NCBI RefSeq assembly: GCF_004028635.1
Contig: NZ_RQJW01000004.1
Span: forward strand, 186,001 to 250,000
DNA length: 64,000 nucleotides
Direction of reading: 5' to 3'
DNA from: Streptomyces cyaneus
GTDB taxonomy: Bacteria; Actinomycetota; Actinomycetes; Streptomycetales; Streptomycetaceae
The position numbers were made by a program, and so were the translations under genes. This document shows positions 61,398 through 64,000 of this stretch, piece after piece (position 1 is the first letter of the stretch; the number at the start of each line of letters is the position of its first letter). A model generated the notes under the pieces. The model had not been told where the DNA came from. It saw nothing but the letters and a program-made list of their open reading frames with translations, and searched no databases.

Positions 61398-62645
61398 ATG
61401 GCCGCGACTCCCGCGCCTCCCCAGGCGCCCCCCAAGCCCACGTGGGACCCCCGGAGGGTGGAACCACCCTTCCCGTGGCTGCGCCCCACCATCCGGATAA
61501 GGCTCACGCTGCTGTACGGCGGCATGTTCCTGATCGCCGGCATCCTGCTGCTGTCGATCATCTACCTGCTGGCCGCGCAGGCGATCAACACGGGCAACGA
61601 ACCCCTGTTCAAGATCGTGGACGCCACCCAGCTGCGGGTCACGAGCGACAACTGCCCCGCGATCAAGTCCGACAACCTCACGTTCTCCCAGTTCAACGAG
61701 GCGATCAGCGCCTGCATCGACGACCAGCGCCGGGTCGCTCTGGACGATCTCCTCAGCCGCTCCCTGCTGGCCCTCCTCGGCCTCGCCGTCATCGCCTTCG
61801 CCTTCGGGTACGCCATGGCCGGCCGTGTCCTGTCGCCGCTGGGCCGGATCACCCGGACCGCGCGCGCCGTGGCCGGCTCGGACCTGTCCCGTCGTATCGA
61901 GCTGGACGGCCCGGACGACGAGCTGAAGGAACTCGCCGACACCTTCGACGAGATGCTGGAGCGGCTGCAGCGGGCGTTCACGGCCCAGCAGCGCTTCGTC
62001 GGCAACGCGTCGCACGAACTGCGCACCCCGCTCGCGATCAACCGCACGCTCCTCGAGGTGCACCTGTCGGACCCGAACGCGCCGATGGAGCTCCAGCAGC
62101 TCGGCAAGACGCTGCTGGCCACCAACGAGCGCAGCGAGCAGCTCGTCGAGGGCCTGCTGCTGCTCGCCCGCAGCGACAACCAGATCGTCGAGCGCAAACC
62201 GGTGGACCTCGCGGAGGTGGCCGAGCAGGCCGTCGACCAGGTGCACGCGGAGGCGGAGGCCAAGGGCGTGGTGATCCGCGGCGAGCAGAAGGCCGCGGTC
62301 GTCCAGGGCAACGGCGTGCTGCTGGAGCGCATCGCACTGAACCTGGTGCAGAACGCCGTCCGGTACAACGTCCCGGAGGGCGGCTGGGTCGAAGTCACCA
62401 CCGAGGTCCAGCACGGGCAGGCCGTCCTGGTCGTGTCGAACACCGGGCCAGTGGTGCCGGCGTACGAGATCGACAACCTCTTCGAGCCGTTCAGACGGCT
62501 GCGTACGGAGCGCACGGGCAGCGACAAGGGCGTCGGCCTGGGATTGTCCATCGTGCGGTCCGTGGCCCGGGCGCACGGCGGGCACATCTCGGCGCAGCCA
62601 CGCGAGGGCGGAGGTCTCGTGATGCGGGTCACCCTGCCGATCTGA
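61398..62645 (+). CDS. cutS: sensor histidine kinase CutS
   Basis: The 415-residue kinase has TM1 at about 38-60, a short external domain (61-118) with Cys86 and Cys106, TM2 at about 122-140, a HAMP linker, His206 in GNASHELRTPLAI, and N/G boxes (NLVQNAV, GVGLGLSIV). The two external cysteines are the striking feature: a disulfide between them could report redox state outside the membrane, as proposed for CutS. It sits directly behind cutR. Confidence 0.9.
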   Translation: MAATPAPPQAPPKPTWDPRRVEPPFPWLRPTIRIRLTLLYGGMFLIAGILLLSIIYLLAAQAINTGNEPLFKIVDATQLRVTSDNCPAIKSDNLTFSQFNEAISACIDDQRRVALDDLLSRSLLALLGLAVIAFAFGYAMAGRVLSPLGRITRTARAVAGSDLSRRIELDGPDDELKELADTFDEMLERLQRAFTAQQRFVGNASHELRTPLAINRTLLEVHLSDPNAPMELQQLGKTLLATNERSEQLVEGLLLLARSDNQIVERKPVDLAEVAEQAVDQVHAEAEAKGVVIRGEQKAAVVQGNGVLLERIALNLVQNAVRYNVPEGGWVEVTTEVQHGQAVLVVSNTGPVVPAYEIDNLFEPFRRLRTERTGSDKGVGLGLSIVRSVARAHGGHISAQPREGGGLVMRVTLPI

Positions 62646-62730
62646 GACCATGTGCGCCGACACCTGACCGACACACGGGGGATGTTCGCTTTGCGCAGAA
62701 TTTTCTGGGCACTCGGCGAGCAGTCCCATG

Positions 62731-62744
62731 TGTGATCGATCACA
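62731..62744. promoter_or_regulatory. 14-bp perfect palindrome TGTGATCGATCACA
   Basis: TGTGA-TCGA-TCACA. The arms equal those of a CRP site, but the spacer is 4 instead of 6, so CRP is unlikely. It is 86 bp downstream of the cutS stop and 308 bp before the DUF4193 start. Confidence 0.5.
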
Positions 62745-62836
62745 AGGGCGAATTTCCGGCCATCTACTCTCAGTGATCATGCAGCCTGTCGGAAAGCCGG
62801 GAAAATCCGGGTTTTCGGGGGTCTTGATCACGGGAA

Positions 62837-62886
62837 GTACACGGTGAGACGCCTTTGAACTGCGGCATTAGGACCGTGTACGGTCC
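62837..62886. promoter_or_regulatory. nested inverted repeats upstream of DUF4193
   Basis: GTACACGGT at 62837-62845 pairs with ACCGTGTAC at 62873-62881 (27-nt spacer). The second also forms the local palindrome GGACCG-TGTA-CGGTCC at 62871-62886. So one sequence takes part in two alternative dyads, useful for cooperative regulator binding or an RNA switch. Confidence 0.5.
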
Positions 62887-63051
62887 CGTTCGCCATCCAA
62901 GCCGATCACTCTTGAGGAGTCCGGTTGGGTGTCGATTGAGTAACAGACCTTGATGTGAGGCAAAATCTCCGCCTCGGGTCGGGCACAAGTCCGGCCTCTC
63001 ACGCGTTACGTGCGCTGGAGACACCGCAGACACCCAGAGGGGGAGAGCGAC

Positions 63052-63348
63052 ATGGCAACGGATTACGACACCCCACGCAAGACCGACGACGACGTCGACT
63101 CGGACAGCCTTGAAGAGCTCAAGGCCCGGCGGAACGACAAGTCGACTTCCTCTGTGGACGTCGACGAGTTCGAGGCCGCAGAAGGCCTTGAGCTGCCCGG
63201 CGCGGACCTCTCCAATGAGGAGCTGGCCGTCCGGGTGCTGCCCAAGCAGCAGGACGAGTTCACCTGCATGAGCTGCTTCCTGGTGCACCACCGCAGCCAG
63301 CTGGCCCGGGAGAAGAACGGTCAGCCGATCTGCCGCGACTGCGACTGA
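63052..63348 (+). CDS. DUF4193 family protein
   Basis: The 98-residue protein starts MATDYDTPRKTDDDVDSDSL and ends with EFTCMSCFLVHHRSQLA, then ICRDCD: two CXXC pairs form a probable zinc ribbon after an acidic N-terminus. DUF4193 is confined to actinobacteria and has no established function; the acid-plus-zinc layout suggests contact with RNA polymerase or RNA, which is inference. ATG 63052 follows GGGGGAGAG. The next gene begins 13 bp later. Confidence 0.85.
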   Translation: MATDYDTPRKTDDDVDSDSLEELKARRNDKSTSSVDVDEFEAAEGLELPGADLSNEELAVRVLPKQQDEFTCMSCFLVHHRSQLAREKNGQPICRDCD

Positions 63349-63361
63349 GGTCGGGTCGGGC

Positions 63362-64000
63362 ATGACTGGCTCGACCCCTCCTTGGAAGCGCCGCTCCCGG
63401 CAGTCGGGAGCGGACGAAGGGCCGTCCGACGGCCTGTACGGCGCGCGTGACGACGAGCGGGGCTCATCCGGTACGGGGGCCTCGCTCGAACCGACGTCCG
63501 GGGCTGACCTCCCGGCGTCGGCGGAGGTTCCCGCGCCCGTCGTCCGGCGGCGGGCGGCGGTGATCCGGGAGAAGGCCCGGGAGAAGGCCCGGGAAGGCCT
63601 CCGTAAGGGCGGCAGCCGCGCCAGAGCGGGCCTTGGGTACCTCGCCGACCGGATCATCGAGAACGCCCCGCGGATCCCCGTACGTGACCTCGCGACCCTT
63701 CGCCGGCAGTTCCCGGGCCTGGGGCCCGAGCAGATCGCGGACAAGCTCGTGACGGGCGCGGCGAACGCGAGCTCGACGGTCGGCGCGGGAGTCGGTGCGG
63801 CGGCGATGCTGCCGGTGCCGCCCGCGATGCCGACGGAACTGGCCGCCGAGATCACCGGCGTGGCGGCGATCGAACTGAAACTGATCGCCGAGCTGCACGA
63901 GGTGTACGGCGTGCGCCCGCCCGGCAATCTGAAGGACCGCAGTACCGCGTATCTGTCCTCGTGGTCCGAGGAGCGCGGCATCGACCCGATGAAGCCGGCG
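63362..64000 (+). CDS. unknown protein, truncated at window edge
   Basis: 213 codons without stop. The N-terminus is Ser/Gly/Asp-rich (about 1-55), followed by a basic stretch (REKAREKAREGLRKGGSRA) and a segment with ATLRRQFPGLGPEQIADKL and an Ala/Gly/Pro-rich hydrophobic part (AGVGAAAMLPVPPAMPTELA) that may be membrane-active. It is probably cotranscribed with DUF4193 (13 bp apart). I do not recognise the family. Confidence 0.6.
   Translation, partial: MTGSTPPWKRRSRQSGADEGPSDGLYGARDDERGSSGTGASLEPTSGADLPASAEVPAPVVRRRAAVIREKAREKAREGLRKGGSRARAGLGYLADRIIENAPRIPVRDLATLRRQFPGLGPEQIADKLVTGAANASSTVGAGVGAAAMLPVPPAMPTELAAEITGVAAIELKLIAELHEVYGVRPPGNLKDRSTAYLSSWSEERGIDPMKPA

Larger units (their letters stand above)
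62646..63051 (+). other. intergenic, cutS to DUF4193 with several palindromes
   Basis: The 406-bp gap has no supported gene. It contains TGTGATCGATCACA at 62731-62744, the nested pair around 62837-62886, and GGGGGAGAG before the DUF4193 start. It looks regulated rather than merely spacer. Confidence 0.6.

Noticed and set aside
62731..62744. CRP site
   Set aside because: Arms match but spacer is 4 instead of 6, so I list it only as an unassigned palindrome.
1..64000. Biosynthetic gene cluster or toxin-antitoxin system
   Set aside because: No polyketide, peptide, terpene or toxin-antitoxin signature was found; the neighbourhood is core.

Overview
The window is chromosomal DNA from a Streptomyces (high-GC actinomycete). 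The evidence is very high GC, GTG and TTG starts with GGAGG-type ribosome sites, many GTGA/ATGA overlaps, and a run of genes that marks the core chromosome: whiH-hrdB, parE, parC, ptsH, patA, sepH, hemH, cutRS. Gene order matches what I remember of the S. coelicolor hrdB to cutRS neighbourhood; that match is recalled, not searched.

Layout. 0-3.4 kb: tail of an integrase-like gene, a TerD-family gene, a DUF4937-type protein, a histidine phosphatase and an ADP-ribosylglycohydrolase. 3.8-6.1 kb: divergent MFS exporter and TetR regulator with two copies of one palindromic operator between them. 6.2-17.2 kb: rnhB, three proteins of unknown role, a RecQ-like helicase with a phosphoribosyltransferase-like tail, a large glycogen-debranching-like protein and a Nudix/NrtR protein. 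17.3-22.4 kb: ABC transporter fusion, then whiH and hrdB, separated by a very strong hairpin. 22.5-31.1 kb: secreted trypsin-like protease, topoisomerase IV ParE, and a DUF485/cation-solute symporter operon facing a citrate/C4-dicarboxylate-type two-component system. 31.2-32.2 kb: a sucrase/ferredoxin-like gene whose start codon abuts a near-consensus iron box.

32.2-36.3 kb is the only accessory-looking stretch. It holds two 430-bp, about 98% identical inverted copies of a broken IS5-type transposase, other transposase and gene remnants, a mycothiol-dependent isomerase-like gene trapped between the copies, and one intact DUF6082 gene with a degenerate second copy of its 3' end. From 36.6 kb the core resumes: CobW GTPase tail-to-tail with ParC, an M16 peptidase pair, a c-di-AMP (ydaO) riboswitch in front of an M23 endopeptidase, a GntR regulator, HPr, the PatA-like acetyltransferase, a phosphatase/thymidine kinase group, a VOC protein, sulfurtransferase, SepH, a FAD lactone oxidase with an MFS transporter, ferrochelatase, IMPase, CutRS, DUF4193 and a truncated gene at the right edge.

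Themes are transcription and development (HrdB, WhiH), DNA topology (ParC, ParE, RecQ, RNase HII), division and envelope (SepH, M23, M16, CutRS) and carbon/iron sensing (HPr, symporter with its two-component system, iron box, hemH). I see no CRISPR array, tRNA, rRNA, biosynthetic gene cluster or intact mobile element. The most interesting leads are the RecQ-PRTase fusion, the iron-box leaderless gene, the nested palindromes downstream of cutS, and the decayed IS-flanked island.
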